Assembly (NCBI GenBank): GCA_902526165.1
Contig: CABZKA010000003.1
Span: forward strand, 16,064 to 80,063
Source: an uncultured Bacteroidota bacterium
GTDB lineage: Bacteria; Bacteroidota; Bacteroidia; Flavobacteriales; Flavobacteriaceae
Direction of reading: 5' to 3'
Length of the DNA: 64,000 nucleotides
This document shows, piece by piece, positions 9,129 through 18,843 of the stretch. The notes below the pieces were generated by a model. It saw only the letters and a list, made by a program, of their open reading frames with translations. It searched no databases and had not been told where the DNA came from. A program made the position numbers and the translations under genes. Position 1 is the first letter of the stretch, and the number at the start of each line of letters is the position of its first letter.

Positions 9129-9749
9129 TTATAATTTAATTCCCATAAAACTCATGAAACCGAGTGCCATTAAACCTGTTATGATAAAAGTAATACCCAA
9201 ACCCTTTAGTGGGGCAGGAACATTTGAGTATGCAATCTTTTCCCTTATTGCGGCAATTGCCACTATGGCCAAAAACCATCCTACACCAGAGCCAAAACCA
9301 TAAACTGCAGCCTCTGAAATACCAGAGAAATCTTTTATCTGCATGAAGAGTGAGCCACCTAATATGGCACAATTCACAGCGATAAGAGGAAGAAAAATAC
9401 CCAAGGACCCATATAGAGCCGGTGAAAATTTTTCAACTATCATTTCTACCAGCTGAACCATTGAAGCGATGACAGCTATGAACATTATGAGACTCAAAAA
9501 ACTTAAATCTAGCTCACCATACTCAGGTCCAATCCACGAAAGCGCACCATCGACTAAGAGGTATTCATATATAAGATAATTTAGGGGTACTGTTATAGTT
9601 AGTACGAAAATTACTGCTAGCCCCATCCCTACTCCATTTTTAAGGGTTTTAGAAATTGCAAGATAAGAGCACATACCAAGAAAATATGCAAAAACCATAT
9701 TTTCAATGAAAATACTTTTGATAAATAAATTAGCGTAATCTTCCCACAT
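9129..9749 (-). CDS. nqrE: Na+-translocating NADH:quinone reductase subunit E
   Basis: 206 residues, six predicted membrane helices, family RnfA/NqrE. Typical stretches are the N-terminal [23 protein letters not shown], with the conserved Cys that helps hold the intramembrane iron centre together with NqrD, and [17 protein letters not shown] in the middle, which holds the second conserved Cys. It is part of the membrane core of the sodium pump. It sits 7 bases downstream of nqrD and 2 upstream of nqrF. Confidence 0.98.
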   Translation of the reverse strand: MWEDYANLFIKSIFIENMVFAYFLGMCSYLAISKTLKNGVGMGLAVIFVLTITVPLNYLIYEYLLVDGALSWIGPEYGELDLSFLSLIMFIAVIASMVQLVEMIVEKFSPALYGSLGIFLPLIAVNCAILGGSLFMQIKDFSGISEAAVYGFGSGVGWFLAIVAIAAIREKIAYSNVPAPLKGLGITFIITGLMALGFMSFMGIKL

Positions 9750-9756
9750 AATTTTT

Positions 9757-10446
9757 TTAACCTTTTTCTATTAGTTTTTTATTGAATGACCTCTGAATCC
9801 AAATTATAATACCTACTGTTATTAAGGCCATTGGAGATAAAAGCATTAATCCATTATTCACATACCATGATTCGTATAAAAAGTCTGGAACAACTTGCAT
9901 TCCCCATAAGTTTCCCGAACCAAGTAGTTCTCTAAAGAAAGCAACTAAAATAAGTATCACACCATAGCCGATGGCATTTCCTATTCCGTCTAAAAATGAT
10001 TTCCAAACACTATTTCCCAAAGCATATGCTTCTAATCTTCCCATCACAATACAATTTGTAACAATCAATCCTATGAATATTGAAAGTTCTTTACTCACAT
10101 CATAAGCATATGCTTTTAAAAACTGATCAACTAGTGCAACAAGAGAGGATATTACTACCAAAAAGACAATTATTCGAATTCTGTTAGGAATAAGATTTCG
10201 TAATATCGATATAATAACATTGCTGCAAGCCATTACAAAAATAACAGACGCAGTCATCACAACTGCAGGCTTTAATTGGACAGTTATTGCCAAAGCAGAA
10301 CATATTCCCAAAACCTGAACAGTTATTGGATTATTATCATCTAGCGGGTCTGATAATAATTTCTTGTTTTTTTTTGAAAATATTCCATCGGTAGAATTTC
10401 TACCAATAAACAAAAAAGTTGGTTTTTTATTATTTTTTTTGTTCAT
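9757..10446 (-). CDS. nqrD: Na+-translocating NADH:quinone reductase subunit D
   Basis: 229 residues, six predicted membrane helices, family RnfE/NqrD, paralogous to NqrE in inverted topology. Key segments are [16 protein letters not shown] near residue 42 and [17 protein letters not shown] near residue 125, whose cysteines contribute to the shared iron site, and [13 protein letters not shown] toward the C-terminus. The polar, lysine-rich N-terminus precedes the first helix. The start overlaps the nqrC stop by 4 bases. Confidence 0.98.
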   Translation of the reverse strand: MNKKNNKKPTFLFIGRNSTDGIFSKKNKKLLSDPLDDNNPITVQVLGICSALAITVQLKPAVVMTASVIFVMACSNVIISILRNLIPNRIRIIVFLVVISSLVALVDQFLKAYAYDVSKELSIFIGLIVTNCIVMGRLEAYALGNSVWKSFLDGIGNAIGYGVILILVAFFRELLGSGNLWGMQVVPDFLYESWYVNNGLMLLSPMALITVGIIIWIQRSFNKKLIEKG

Positions 10447-11174
10447 CTCATTGAAACTTTTCCATTAATTATGGTTAAATAGGGTAAATAATTATTAATC
10501 CTTTCGTATATCATGTCAGTCACTCCATCTCCTGTTATTGTTGAACCAGAAATAGCATCAACTTCGTGATCATCTTTATCGCTATTATTTGGATCATTAT
10601 TCCCTTTCAAAACAGTAATACCAACTAACTTTCCTTCATTATCAAAGATTTTTTCGTCCTTAAAGCTTTCTTTAAACCATTCTTTTGTTATCTCTGCACC
10701 TAATCCTGCCGTCTCACCCTTATGATCAAAGGACACACCATTAACGGTATTGAAATCAGACTTCAGTGAGATATAACCCCAAATTGCATCCCAAAGTCCC
10801 GTTCCGCGTAGTTCAATTATATAGTATTTTTCAGAATTTATTTCCGCAACATACAACGGAAAGTGTTGATCTTCGTAGTCTTTTTTTAATTCCTTGGCTA
10901 AATTTAAATCGGAAAACGGATTAATATTTTCATTAATAGATCCATCTATCTTTAATGCAAGTTCCTGAGTTATGAATTTTTTATATGATTCCTCTGCTTC
11001 ATCTCTGGAAACATTAATACCAACTGTAGAAAGAATGTTTTGCATTTTTTCATTTTTTACATTTTCGTCCTGCATCGGTTTTAATGTCTGAGAAGTAAAT
11101 GCTAAGATAGAGGCAATTCCAACTATCATAATTCCAACAAACAAAAAAGTGTAAAAATTTGAATCTCTATTCAT
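10443..11174 (-). CDS. nqrC: Na+-translocating NADH:quinone reductase subunit C
   Basis: 243 residues. One N-terminal helix (residues 8-28) anchors a periplasmic FMN-binding domain. The flavinylation motif is SGST at 209-212 (predicted FMN on Thr212), preceded by VDAI and followed by IT, which matches the ApbE target pattern. WGYISL and GETAGLGAEI are further NqrC/RnfG hallmarks. It overlaps both neighbours by 4 bases. The covalent FMN would be supplied by the apbE product encoded in the same operon. Confidence 0.98.
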   Translation of the reverse strand: MNRDSNFYTFLFVGIMIVGIASILAFTSQTLKPMQDENVKNEKMQNILSTVGINVSRDEAEESYKKFITQELALKIDGSINENINPFSDLNLAKELKKDYEDQHFPLYVAEINSEKYYIIELRGTGLWDAIWGYISLKSDFNTVNGVSFDHKGETAGLGAEITKEWFKESFKDEKIFDNEGKLVGITVLKGNNDPNNSDKDDHEVDAISGSTITGDGVTDMIYERINNYLPYLTIINGKVSMR

Positions 11175-12328
11175 CGTGCTGTTTTCAGTTGTGTTTTTAA
11201 TCTATTTTCTCTCCTTTTGACGTTAGCTTCAACTACGTAATGGTCAATAGTTGGGGCAAAAACATTCATCAACAGTATTGCCAGCATAACACCCTCGGGA
11301 TATGCTGGGTTGAAAACTCTAATCAGAATACATAAAATACCAACTAATATTCCATATATCCATTTGCCCTTGATAGTTTGTGCAGCCGATACTGGATCAG
11401 TTGCCATAAAGACAATACCAAAAGCAAAGCCACCAACAATTAGATGGTTTTGCCAATCAAAACTCATTAATGCATTTGCTCCCCAAAAGTTAAAAAGCAA
11501 ACCAGTAATAGCAGCACCGATAACACCTCCTAACATAATCCTCCAACTACCTATTCCAGTATATATGAGAATAAATGCACCAATCAATACCATCAATGTA
11601 GATGTTTCGGCAATGGACCCTGGAATTGATCCAACAAACATTTCGAGAACACCAAACTGTTCAGGTGAGTTACCTGCAGCCAACATTCCAAGAATTGTTT
11701 CACCTGACACACCATCAACATTTGAGGCCTCTGAAACCCAAACCTGATTACCTGACATGTAAGTTGGATATGCAAAAAAGGCAAAAGCTCTTGCTGTTAA
11801 TGCTGGGTTTAGAATATTCATACCAGTACCTCCAAATGCTTCTTTACCAATAATCACAGCAAATGCAACAGAAATACCAACCATCCAAAGTGGAATATCA
11901 ACCGGCATAATCATTGGAATTAACAGTCCTGTTACTAAGTAACCCTCGTTTACTTGATGACCTCTCCAGATCGCAAATAAAAACTCAATCGATAAACCAA
12001 CAATATATGAAACTGCTATCATAGGCACTATTTTATAAGATCCGTGAAGAATAGCGTCTAATGTTGTGAAAGAATCATTTGTTTGAACGAGATACTGATA
12101 TCCTGTATTGTAAATTCCATAAAATAAAGCTGGTAACAGTGCTATTATAACTGTTATCATAACTCTTTTTAAATCAATAGCATCTCTAATATGGGCTCCT
12201 TTTTTAGCAGTATGATTCGGTACAAACAAAAATGTTTCAAAAGCATCAAACGCAGGGTAAAATTTTTCTAACTTTTCACCTTTTTCAAAAGGTTTTTTTA
12301 AATTATCAACTATACTTCTAATATTCAT
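11171..12328 (-). CDS. nqrB: Na+-translocating NADH:quinone reductase subunit B
   Basis: 385 residues with a cytosolic N-terminus and about ten membrane helices, family NqrB/RnfD. It carries covalent FMN, riboflavin and the quinone site and is central to sodium transfer. The flavinylation motif is DGVSGET at 205-211 (predicted FMN on Thr211). Here the common SGAT is SGET, which still keeps the required Thr. GKEAFGGTGMNILNPALTARAF is the most conserved family stretch. One base separates it from nqrA, and it overlaps nqrC by 4. Confidence 0.98.
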   Translation of the reverse strand: MNIRSIVDNLKKPFEKGEKLEKFYPAFDAFETFLFVPNHTAKKGAHIRDAIDLKRVMITVIIALLPALFYGIYNTGYQYLVQTNDSFTTLDAILHGSYKIVPMIAVSYIVGLSIEFLFAIWRGHQVNEGYLVTGLLIPMIMPVDIPLWMVGISVAFAVIIGKEAFGGTGMNILNPALTARAFAFFAYPTYMSGNQVWVSEASNVDGVSGETILGMLAAGNSPEQFGVLEMFVGSIPGSIAETSTLMVLIGAFILIYTGIGSWRIMLGGVIGAAITGLLFNFWGANALMSFDWQNHLIVGGFAFGIVFMATDPVSAAQTIKGKWIYGILVGILCILIRVFNPAYPEGVMLAILLMNVFAPTIDHYVVEANVKRRENRLKTQLKTAR

Positions 12329-12329
12329 A

Positions 12330-13685
12330 TTATTGTGTTTCTTTATATAAATAATCCAAACCCTCCCTTATTATTGTTTGGGCTTCAATTTTTGAAGAGG
12401 ATGAATAATCTATTAATCCAAAATCCTCAGGTGAGACTTCATAAATACCAAGTTTTTCCATTTTTTCAATATCACCTATTAAACATTCCTTTATTAATTG
12501 CATGGGATAAATATCCATTGGAAAAACATTTTCCATTTCTCCAGTTGCAACAAAAGCTCTCTCTTCACCATTCAAGTTTGTATCATAATCCTTTGGCTTT
12601 CCATTACTAAGCCAAGAAAAAGAGGTTTTATATATACTAGGAACCTTATTATTTATAAATGGTATCCAACCAAAGAGTTTGTAGTTATTACCCTCTTTTA
12701 AAACAGATAAGTTATTGTTATAAAAACCTAAAAACCCATTGGAACTAACAGTTTTTCCTGTTAAAACATTACCGTTGATATATCTTAATTCTGCATCTTC
12801 AACAAGCTCAACGTTTGATAATACTGAATGTAATTGTGCACCGATAGTTAACCTGAAATATTTGGGGCTTTTGACTGGAGGACCTGATACAGCAAGAGTC
12901 CTTGTTGGATTAAATTCACCAGTTTTAAAAAATTCACCTATTATAACGACATCCTCGGGGTTGAGGACCCATACAATATCCCCTGAATTTATAGGATCTA
13001 TGTGATGAATTTGAACGCCAACATTTCCGCTTGGGTGTGGACCATTAAAAAAATTGATATTATAATCTTCAAGCTCTGACTCTAAAAGTTTTTGTGAACT
13101 ATTTAGACCTAAAAATAAATTTCCAGAGGCTAACTTTTTTAAAATCGAAAGTCCATATTTGAAATGGTCTAAACGATCATTTAAAATAAAACTATAGTCA
13201 ACAGGTAACGGAGCAGAGTCAAAACATGAAATAAAAATTGATTTGGGAGTTCTAGTTGGGTCAGCAATTATATCAAAAGGTCTTTGCTTTATAAATGGCC
13301 AACATCCAGAACTTAATAAGGATTTTATAATAACGGCTGAATCTAACCTTGGCAGTGAAGGAATATTATTTTTTTGTACCGAATCTTTTTTATCACGCTC
13401 AATAATAATATTTAAGATTTTTCTTCTCTCTCCCCTAACTATATCTTTCACATATCCGGAAACATTTGAAACAAATTTTATTGCCTCATTTAATTTTGAA
13501 TAAAACAATGGTTGCCCTCTTTTGACATAATCACCAATCCCAACCTCAAGCTTGGGTATTAGTAAGTGAAAGTCATCTAAATTATGGCCGTAAAATTTTG
13601 ATAAGGGAATTTTTTTTACCTCTTTTTGAGCAACACCTTTTATGTTTATGGACAAACCTTTTTTGATTAAAATGTCTTGTGACAT
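12330..13685 (-). CDS. nqrA: Na+-translocating NADH:quinone reductase subunit A
   Basis: 451 residues. This is the peripheral cytosolic subunit that starts the six-gene nqr operon. It is recognised by its position and by family stretches: the RnfC/NqrA-type barrel-sandwich region near residues 40-70 (YVKRGQPLFYSK), GCWPFIKQRPFDIIADP near 132, PHPSGNVGVQIHHIDP near 237 and the TLAVSGPPVKSPKYFR region. The C-terminus is DYLYKETQ. NqrA contributes to ubiquinone binding but has no redox cofactor of its own. A TAACTTTG element lies just upstream. Confidence 0.97.
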   Translation of the reverse strand: MSQDILIKKGLSINIKGVAQKEVKKIPLSKFYGHNLDDFHLLIPKLEVGIGDYVKRGQPLFYSKLNEAIKFVSNVSGYVKDIVRGERRKILNIIIERDKKDSVQKNNIPSLPRLDSAVIIKSLLSSGCWPFIKQRPFDIIADPTRTPKSIFISCFDSAPLPVDYSFILNDRLDHFKYGLSILKKLASGNLFLGLNSSQKLLESELEDYNINFFNGPHPSGNVGVQIHHIDPINSGDIVWVLNPEDVVIIGEFFKTGEFNPTRTLAVSGPPVKSPKYFRLTIGAQLHSVLSNVELVEDAELRYINGNVLTGKTVSSNGFLGFYNNNLSVLKEGNNYKLFGWIPFINNKVPSIYKTSFSWLSNGKPKDYDTNLNGEERAFVATGEMENVFPMDIYPMQLIKECLIGDIEKMEKLGIYEVSPEDFGLIDYSSSSKIEAQTIIREGLDYLYKETQ

Positions 13686-13707
13686 AAATCCACTAAATTT
13701 TAGAGTA

Positions 13708-13734
13708 CAAAGTTATTAATTTAATGGCATTCAA
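13708..13734 (-). promoter_or_regulatory. Candidate promoter of the nqr operon
   Basis: On the minus strand TTG (13734-13732) is followed after 16 bases by TAACTTTG (13715-13708), which matches the Bacteroidota TTTG / TAnnTTTG pattern with a slightly short spacer. The element ends 22 bases before the nqrA ATG. Confidence 0.5.
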
Positions 13735-13778
13735 TAAAATAATTATCACTATTATTATATAGTTTTTTTTTTTAAAAA

Positions 13779-14972
13779 ATGATTGAAAAAATTACATCCT
13801 TAATTTTATTTTTTTTTATCTCAAATCCTGTTTTTTCTCAGTCAAATATTGCAAAGAGCGTTAAAGTTAAATCCAATGGAAATTTTGATTCTAATATTAT
13901 GTTTTACAAAAATGATATTATTAGTGTAAGCTTCGACATTTTAGGTAAAAAAAAAAGTGATTATTATTATCAAATAATACATTGTGATTACCAATGGAAT
14001 CCATCAAAAATATCAAAATTTGAATACATTGATGGTTTTGATGATATTAGAATTACTAATTATTTTTTCTCAAAAAATACTTTTCAGTCTTTCACAAATT
14101 TTAGTTTCCAAATACCTAATGAAAATTTAAAAATTAAAATTGATGGAAATTATGTAATTAAAATTTATGATGAAAATTATAATGAAATTTTTGAGAGAAA
14201 AATTATAATATTAAATAATCTAACTAATGGTCTAGTTAATATCACGAGATCTAAGGAAATATTGGATTCTTCCTATTCTCAAAATATTCAAGCTTTATTT
14301 TCAAATACGAATAATATTATATTTAATAATAATAGTGATTACAAGCTGGCGGTTATTAAAAATAATAATCTAAAGTCCTCGAAATATTTTTCTTCACCAA
14401 GATTACAAACTGGCTCAACGATAATTTATGATAACATAAAATTTAAAGGTGGTTCAGAATATTTATATTTTGACTCTAAAAATATTCTTTCAACATCAAA
14501 CGAAATTAAACAAGTTAATTTCAAAAATATATATAACACTATTTTGTATGAAGATTATGAAGAGTCTATCTATGCGCTACAGCCTGATCTAAACGGAGCT
14601 TATATTGTTAATGCTAATTGCACAGAAAAAAAAACCTGTGCAGACTACTCAAATGTAAACTTTAGTCTCAATACAAATAAAAATTATGAGTATGATATTT
14701 ATGTAATTGGAGAGTTTAATGATCATGAAATTAGCGAAAAATATAAAATGAAAAAAAATAAAGAAAATCATTATTCGCTAAACATAATTTTAAAACAAGG
14801 ACTTTACAATTATAAATATGTTTTTAAAACTAAGAGCGGTTTTGAAGATTTATCTAATTTTTGGCAAACTGAAAACAATTATAAAGCTATTTTATATGAA
14901 AAAAAAATTACTGACAGATATTATAAAATAATAGGATACGGAGAAAAAAATTCAAATAATATTGTAAATTAG
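13779..14972 (+). CDS. Type IX secretion system plug protein (DUF5103)
   Basis: 397 residues with a signal peptide (FISNPVFSQ, cleavage near residue 21). The N-terminal domain matches DUF5103, now called the type IX secretion plug domain: YYYQIIHCDYQWNPSKISKFEYIDGFDDIRI near residues 60-95 and the later YALQPDLNGAYIVN. Plug proteins occupy the periplasm-facing side of the SprA translocon pore in the outer membrane. The order plug, apaG, pruA is one I recall from other flavobacteria. The protein is rich in Asn, Lys and Ile from strong AT bias, but it is intact. Confidence 0.88.
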   Translation: MIEKITSLILFFFISNPVFSQSNIAKSVKVKSNGNFDSNIMFYKNDIISVSFDILGKKKSDYYYQIIHCDYQWNPSKISKFEYIDGFDDIRITNYFFSKNTFQSFTNFSFQIPNENLKIKIDGNYVIKIYDENYNEIFERKIIILNNLTNGLVNITRSKEILDSSYSQNIQALFSNTNNIIFNNNSDYKLAVIKNNNLKSSKYFSSPRLQTGSTIIYDNIKFKGGSEYLYFDSKNILSTSNEIKQVNFKNIYNTILYEDYEESIYALQPDLNGAYIVNANCTEKKTCADYSNVNFSLNTNKNYEYDIYVIGEFNDHEISEKYKMKKNKENHYSLNIILKQGLYNYKYVFKTKSGFEDLSNFWQTENNYKAILYEKKITDRYYKIIGYGEKNSNNIVN

Positions 14973-14987
14973 AAATACATATTTTTC

Positions 14988-15350
14988 ATGAAAAAGTTAA
15001 TAGATATAAATAATATAAAAGGTATTAGAATCTCTGTTAAATCTAAATTTAAAAAAAGTTTTCAAAAAAAAAATAAAATTCTTCATTCATTTAGACCTTC
15101 AATTACGATACATAACTTTGGTAAATCAAATATTCAAATTTTATCAAATTACAAAAGCATATTAGAACTGTTTCTGAAAGAAAGTACTCTTATGAAATTT
15201 TCAAGCAAACCTTTGTTAAAACCTGGAAAAAAAATTAAAATCTATTTAGATCATTCTCTAAAATCTAAAACAGCTAAAGTGAATGGATATTTTTCAATGA
15301 TAAGTATAGATAACTCTAAAAAATTCAAGGCTCATACTCCCTCAATATGA
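14988..15350 (+). CDS. apaG: ApaG domain protein
   Basis: 120 residues, one ApaG (DUF525) beta-sandwich domain. The recognisable layout is IRISVKSKF, then FRPSITIHNFGKSNIQILSNY, then the glycine region KPLLKPGKKIKI and the closing GYFSMI. In enterobacteria apaG (corD) affects Co2+/Mg2+ resistance, and the biochemical role is still unclear. Several normally conserved residues differ, such as the replaced W-x-I motif, so it is a divergent copy. It lies 15 bases after the plug gene and overlaps pruA by 4 bases (ATGA). Confidence 0.8.
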   Translation: MKKLIDINNIKGIRISVKSKFKKSFQKKNKILHSFRPSITIHNFGKSNIQILSNYKSILELFLKESTLMKFSSKPLLKPGKKIKIYLDHSLKSKTAKVNGYFSMISIDNSKKFKAHTPSI

Positions 15351-16996
15351 CTAATTCACCTAGAAATTTTAAATTAATGGAAAAAATTAAAATATACAGA
15401 GCACAAAATGAACCCGTACTTTCCTACATGAAAGGCTCAGAAGAAAGATTAAATGTCGAATTGACTTATAATAATATGTTTAATTCAAAAGTTGACATTC
15501 CACTTTATATTGGAAGTAAAAAAATATTAACTCCCAAACGAAAAAACATTCTTCCTCCACATGATCATAAAAATATAGTTGGGACTTACAGCTTAGCAAA
15601 CAAAAAACATGTTGAGGGTGCAATTGATAATCTCTTGAATGTAAAAAAATCATGGTCAACTATGCACTGGAAAAAAAGATGTGATATTTTTTTATTAGCA
15701 GCAGACCTTGTTTCTGGTAAATACAGGGCAAAAATAACAGCCGGTACAATGATTGGACAATCTAAAAACATTTTTCAAGCAGAGATCGATGCAGCTTGTG
15801 AATTAGCAGATTTTTTAAGGTTTAATGTTTCGTATTTAACAGAAATATATAATGAACAACCAATTGATGGTCCTGGAAAAACTAATATTCTCGAGTATAG
15901 ACCTTTGGAGGGTTTTGTATATTCTGTAACTCCTTTTAATTTTACTGCTATTGGGGGAAATTTATGTGCTAGTGCCGCTTTAATGGGTAATGTAATTTTA
16001 TGGAAACCTAGTGACAACCAAATGTATACTGCTAAAATAATAATGGATATTTTTGAAGAAGCAGGTTTACCATCCGGGGTTATAAATTTGGTTTCTGGAG
16101 ATCCAATTTTAATTTCTGACATTGCATTGAGTCATCCAGAGTTTTCTGGACTTCATTTTACTGGATCAACATATGTATTTAAAGAACTTTGGAAAAAAAT
16201 TGGTAATAATATTTTCAAGTATCGTGATTACCCCAGAATTGTTGGTGAAACTGGAGGAAAAGATTTCATATTTTGCCATCCCTCTGCTAAAATTGATTCA
16301 GCCAGAACTGCAATTATTAGAGGTGGTTTTGAGTACCAAGGTCAAAAATGTTCAGCTGCATCAAGGGTATATATTCCTAAATCAATCTCTGAGGAATTAA
16401 TTTCACAAACAATAGTAGAAACTAAAAAAATTAAAATGGGGTCACCTATTGATTTCAATAATTTTATGAACGCTGTAATTCATAAAAATGCATTTGATCG
16501 TATTTCAAATTACATCAGCTATGCTAAAGAAAGTAAGGATTGTGATATTGTTTGTGGTGGAGAATGTGATGATTCAATTGGATATTTTATTGAACCTACA
16601 ATCATAATAACTAGAAATAACCAATCCAAAACAATGCAAGAAGAAATTTTTGGACCAGTTATAACAATCTATGTCTATGAAGATAATAAATGGCAAGAAA
16701 TGTTAAACACAGTGGACTCCACATCAGATTATGCCCTTACAGGAGCCTTTATTTCCGAGGATGAAAACAGTATTGATTTCGCAACAAAAAAGCTTATGTA
16801 TAGTGCTGGTAATTTTTACATAAATGATAAATGCTCAGGAGCAGTTGTTGGCCAACAACCTTTCGGTGGATCAAGAGCATCAGGGACAGATGATAAAGCG
16901 GGTTCTAAACTTAATTTATTGAGGTGGGTTAGTCCTAGGTTAATCAGTAAAACTCATAATCCACCTACCGATTTTATGTATGATTATATGGATTAG
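15347..16996 (+). CDS. pruA: L-glutamate gamma-semialdehyde dehydrogenase
   Basis: 549 residues, an NAD-dependent aldehyde dehydrogenase that completes proline breakdown to glutamate. Signatures are SVTPFNFTAIGGNL (cofactor site), GETGGKD with general-base Glu301, and GGFEYQGQKCSAASR with catalytic Cys335, followed by EEIFGPV and the C-terminal GQQPFGGSRASGT. The domain starts around residue 20, so Met11 is an alternative start. The overlap with apaG supports the first ATG. Its 3' end overlaps the convergent rsmG by 23 bases. No proline dehydrogenase gene is in the window. Confidence 0.97.
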   Translation: MTNSPRNFKLMEKIKIYRAQNEPVLSYMKGSEERLNVELTYNNMFNSKVDIPLYIGSKKILTPKRKNILPPHDHKNIVGTYSLANKKHVEGAIDNLLNVKKSWSTMHWKKRCDIFLLAADLVSGKYRAKITAGTMIGQSKNIFQAEIDAACELADFLRFNVSYLTEIYNEQPIDGPGKTNILEYRPLEGFVYSVTPFNFTAIGGNLCASAALMGNVILWKPSDNQMYTAKIIMDIFEEAGLPSGVINLVSGDPILISDIALSHPEFSGLHFTGSTYVFKELWKKIGNNIFKYRDYPRIVGETGGKDFIFCHPSAKIDSARTAIIRGGFEYQGQKCSAASRVYIPKSISEELISQTIVETKKIKMGSPIDFNNFMNAVIHKNAFDRISNYISYAKESKDCDIVCGGECDDSIGYFIEPTIIITRNNQSKTMQEEIFGPVITIYVYEDNKWQEMLNTVDSTSDYALTGAFISEDENSIDFATKKLMYSAGNFYINDKCSGAVVGQQPFGGSRASGTDDKAGSKLNLLRWVSPRLISKTHNPPTDFMYDYMD

Positions 16997-17606
16997 GTAA
17001 ATGAACTAATTTTTTTTCATTAAAAAAATCCAAATTTATTTTTTTTAATATCTCATAGGTATAAAAGTTCTTTGCATTTCTAAATTCATTTCTCATATCA
17101 CCCCCCTTAAATAAAATAAAGCCGTTTTCAAATTCGTTTTTGTTGTCACTTAAAAAAATACCTTCACAATTTTTAAGAATTTTATCATAAGAGGATACTG
17201 ATCTTGAAATAACAAAGTCATAACGATTGTTTATTTTCTCAACATTAATCCAACTTGTTTTAACATTTTTTAATTTAAGGTTGCGTACAATATTTTTAAC
17301 CACTTCAATTTTTTTCCCAACCTTATCAATCAAATGAAAATTTACATTAGGAAAAATTATAGCAAGTGGTATTCCTGGCAACCCACCGCCCGTTCCTAAA
17401 TCTAAAATTTCTGTACCATTCTTAAATTTAAAATAAAGAGAGATTGATAATGAATGGGCTATGTGATTTATTTTGAAGTTATTTATATCTTTTCTTGATA
17501 CCAAATTGATTTTTTTGTTCCACTCACGAATTAATTGTTCAAAGCGAATCAATAAATTATATTGTTTTTTTGTAAGATCAAACAATTTGACTAAATCTAC
17601 ACTCAT
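16974..17606 (-). CDS. rsmG: 16S rRNA (guanine-527-N7)-methyltransferase
   Basis: 210 residues, the usual length. It makes m7G527 in 16S rRNA using SAM. Visible motifs are EWNKKINLVSRKD near the N-terminus, the SAM-binding EILDLGTGGGLPGIPLAI near residues 65-82, the FHLIDKVGKKIEVV acidic loop and YDFVISRSVSS. The C-terminus, with LPNPYNHT, is encoded on the strand opposite the end of pruA. It is divergent from the aminotransferase gene across 52 bases. Confidence 0.96.
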   Translation of the reverse strand: MSVDLVKLFDLTKKQYNLLIRFEQLIREWNKKINLVSRKDINNFKINHIAHSLSISLYFKFKNGTEILDLGTGGGLPGIPLAIIFPNVNFHLIDKVGKKIEVVKNIVRNLKLKNVKTSWINVEKINNRYDFVISRSVSSYDKILKNCEGIFLSDNKNEFENGFILFKGGDMRNEFRNAKNFYTYEILKKINLDFFNEKKLVHLPNPYNHT

Positions 17607-17644
17607 TTTCTTAACAATGAATATCTAAAATACTCTATTTTAAA

Positions 17645-17652
17645 TATCTTTG
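17645..17652 (+). promoter_or_regulatory. Candidate -7 element immediately before the aminotransferase
   Basis: TATCTTTG matches TAnnTTTG and ends 6 bases before the ATG at 17659. If transcription starts 5-8 bases downstream, as in other Bacteroidota promoters, the mRNA would be leaderless or nearly so. No clear -33 TTTG is visible. Confidence 0.35.
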
Positions 17653-17658
17653 GAGTAA

Positions 17659-18843
17659 ATGAATAAGTTTCTTACGAAAAAGGTTAATAATCTAGCTCCA
17701 TCAGCAACCCTCGCAATGGCTGCAAAGGCTAGAGAATTGAAAAGTAAGGGTGTCGATATAATAGGCCTAAGTTTGGGGGAGCCAGATTTCAATGTTCCTG
17801 AATTTATTAAAGAAGCAGCTGTAAAAGCCATAAACGATAATTATAATTCTTACACTCCAGTAGATGGTTATTCAGATTTAAAAAATGCAATTTCAAGGAA
17901 ATTCTTGCGTGACAATAACTTAAATTATAAATCCAGTCAAATTGTTGTTTCTACTGGTGCAAAACAGTCAATTGCTAACGTTATTGAAGCAATGATTAGT
18001 CCTGGAGATGAGGTTATTTTATTAGCTCCTTTCTGGGTCAGCTATTCTGCAATGATTGAAATTTGCGGTGGTGTTCCAATTGTTGTCCAAAGTGATATTA
18101 AATCAAATTTTAAAGTTCCTGCATCCAAAATAAAAGATCACATATCGAATAAAACTAGAATGGTAATTATAAACTCTCCAAATAATCCAAGTGGATCATT
18201 ATACAATGAAATGGAATTAAAGAAAATTGCAGATGTGCTTAAAGATCACCCTGAGATTTTCATTTTGTCTGATGAAATTTATGAACATATTAATTATGGC
18301 ATTAAACATTTTAGTTTTGCATCAATTCCAGAAATGTATGAAAGAACAATAACTGTGAATGGAGTAGCCAAAGCATTTGCAATGACTGGTTGGAGAATTG
18401 GATATCTCGGAGCTCCTGAATGGCTTGCTAAAGCTTGTACAAAACTTCAAGGTCAATCAACAAGTGGAGCAAACTGTATTGCTCAAAAAGCCACAATAGC
18501 TGCTTTAGATGCAAATATTGATCAAATAAAGTATATGATTGATGAATTTAGGGAAAGAAAAAAAATTATAATCAATTTACTTTCTAGAATTGAAGGGTTT
18601 AAATTAAATGATCCTGAAGGTGCGTTTTATATTTTTCCAGACATTTCTTATTTTTTTGGTAAAACCATTGATGGATTTGAAATAAAAGACTCAACAGATT
18701 TTTCTTTATTCCTTCTTGAAAAAGCCCATGTTGCAACAGTTACTGGTGAAGCTTTTGGTTCACCTAAAAACATACGAATAAGTTATGCAGCATCAAGAGA
18801 GAACATAAAAAAAGCTGTTAGTAGAATAAAAAATATTTTTTAA
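17659..18843 (+). CDS. Pyridoxal-phosphate aminotransferase, probable aspartate aminotransferase
   Basis: 394 residues, class I/II fold-type I aminotransferase of the AspC/AspB type found in Bacteroidota. SLGEPDF near residue 38, PFWVSY, NSPNNPSG at 172-179, DEIYEH at 205-210 and GVAKAFAMTGWRIGY with the PLP Schiff-base lysine Lys238 are all present. It probably moves amino groups between aspartate and glutamate, but prephenate and related activities occur in the same family. Its stop codon overlaps that of trkH on the opposite strand within TTAA. Confidence 0.93.
   Translation: MNKFLTKKVNNLAPSATLAMAAKARELKSKGVDIIGLSLGEPDFNVPEFIKEAAVKAINDNYNSYTPVDGYSDLKNAISRKFLRDNNLNYKSSQIVVSTGAKQSIANVIEAMISPGDEVILLAPFWVSYSAMIEICGGVPIVVQSDIKSNFKVPASKIKDHISNKTRMVIINSPNNPSGSLYNEMELKKIADVLKDHPEIFILSDEIYEHINYGIKHFSFASIPEMYERTITVNGVAKAFAMTGWRIGYLGAPEWLAKACTKLQGQSTSGANCIAQKATIAALDANIDQIKYMIDEFRERKKIIINLLSRIEGFKLNDPEGAFYIFPDISYFFGKTIDGFEIKDSTDFSLFLLEKAHVATVTGEAFGSPKNIRISYAASRENIKKAVSRIKNIF

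Noticed and set aside
11310..11747. 145-codon open frame antisense to nqrB
   Set aside because: This is a shadow of the hydrophobic coding sequence on the other strand. The proline/isoleucine-rich translation is a typical artefact.
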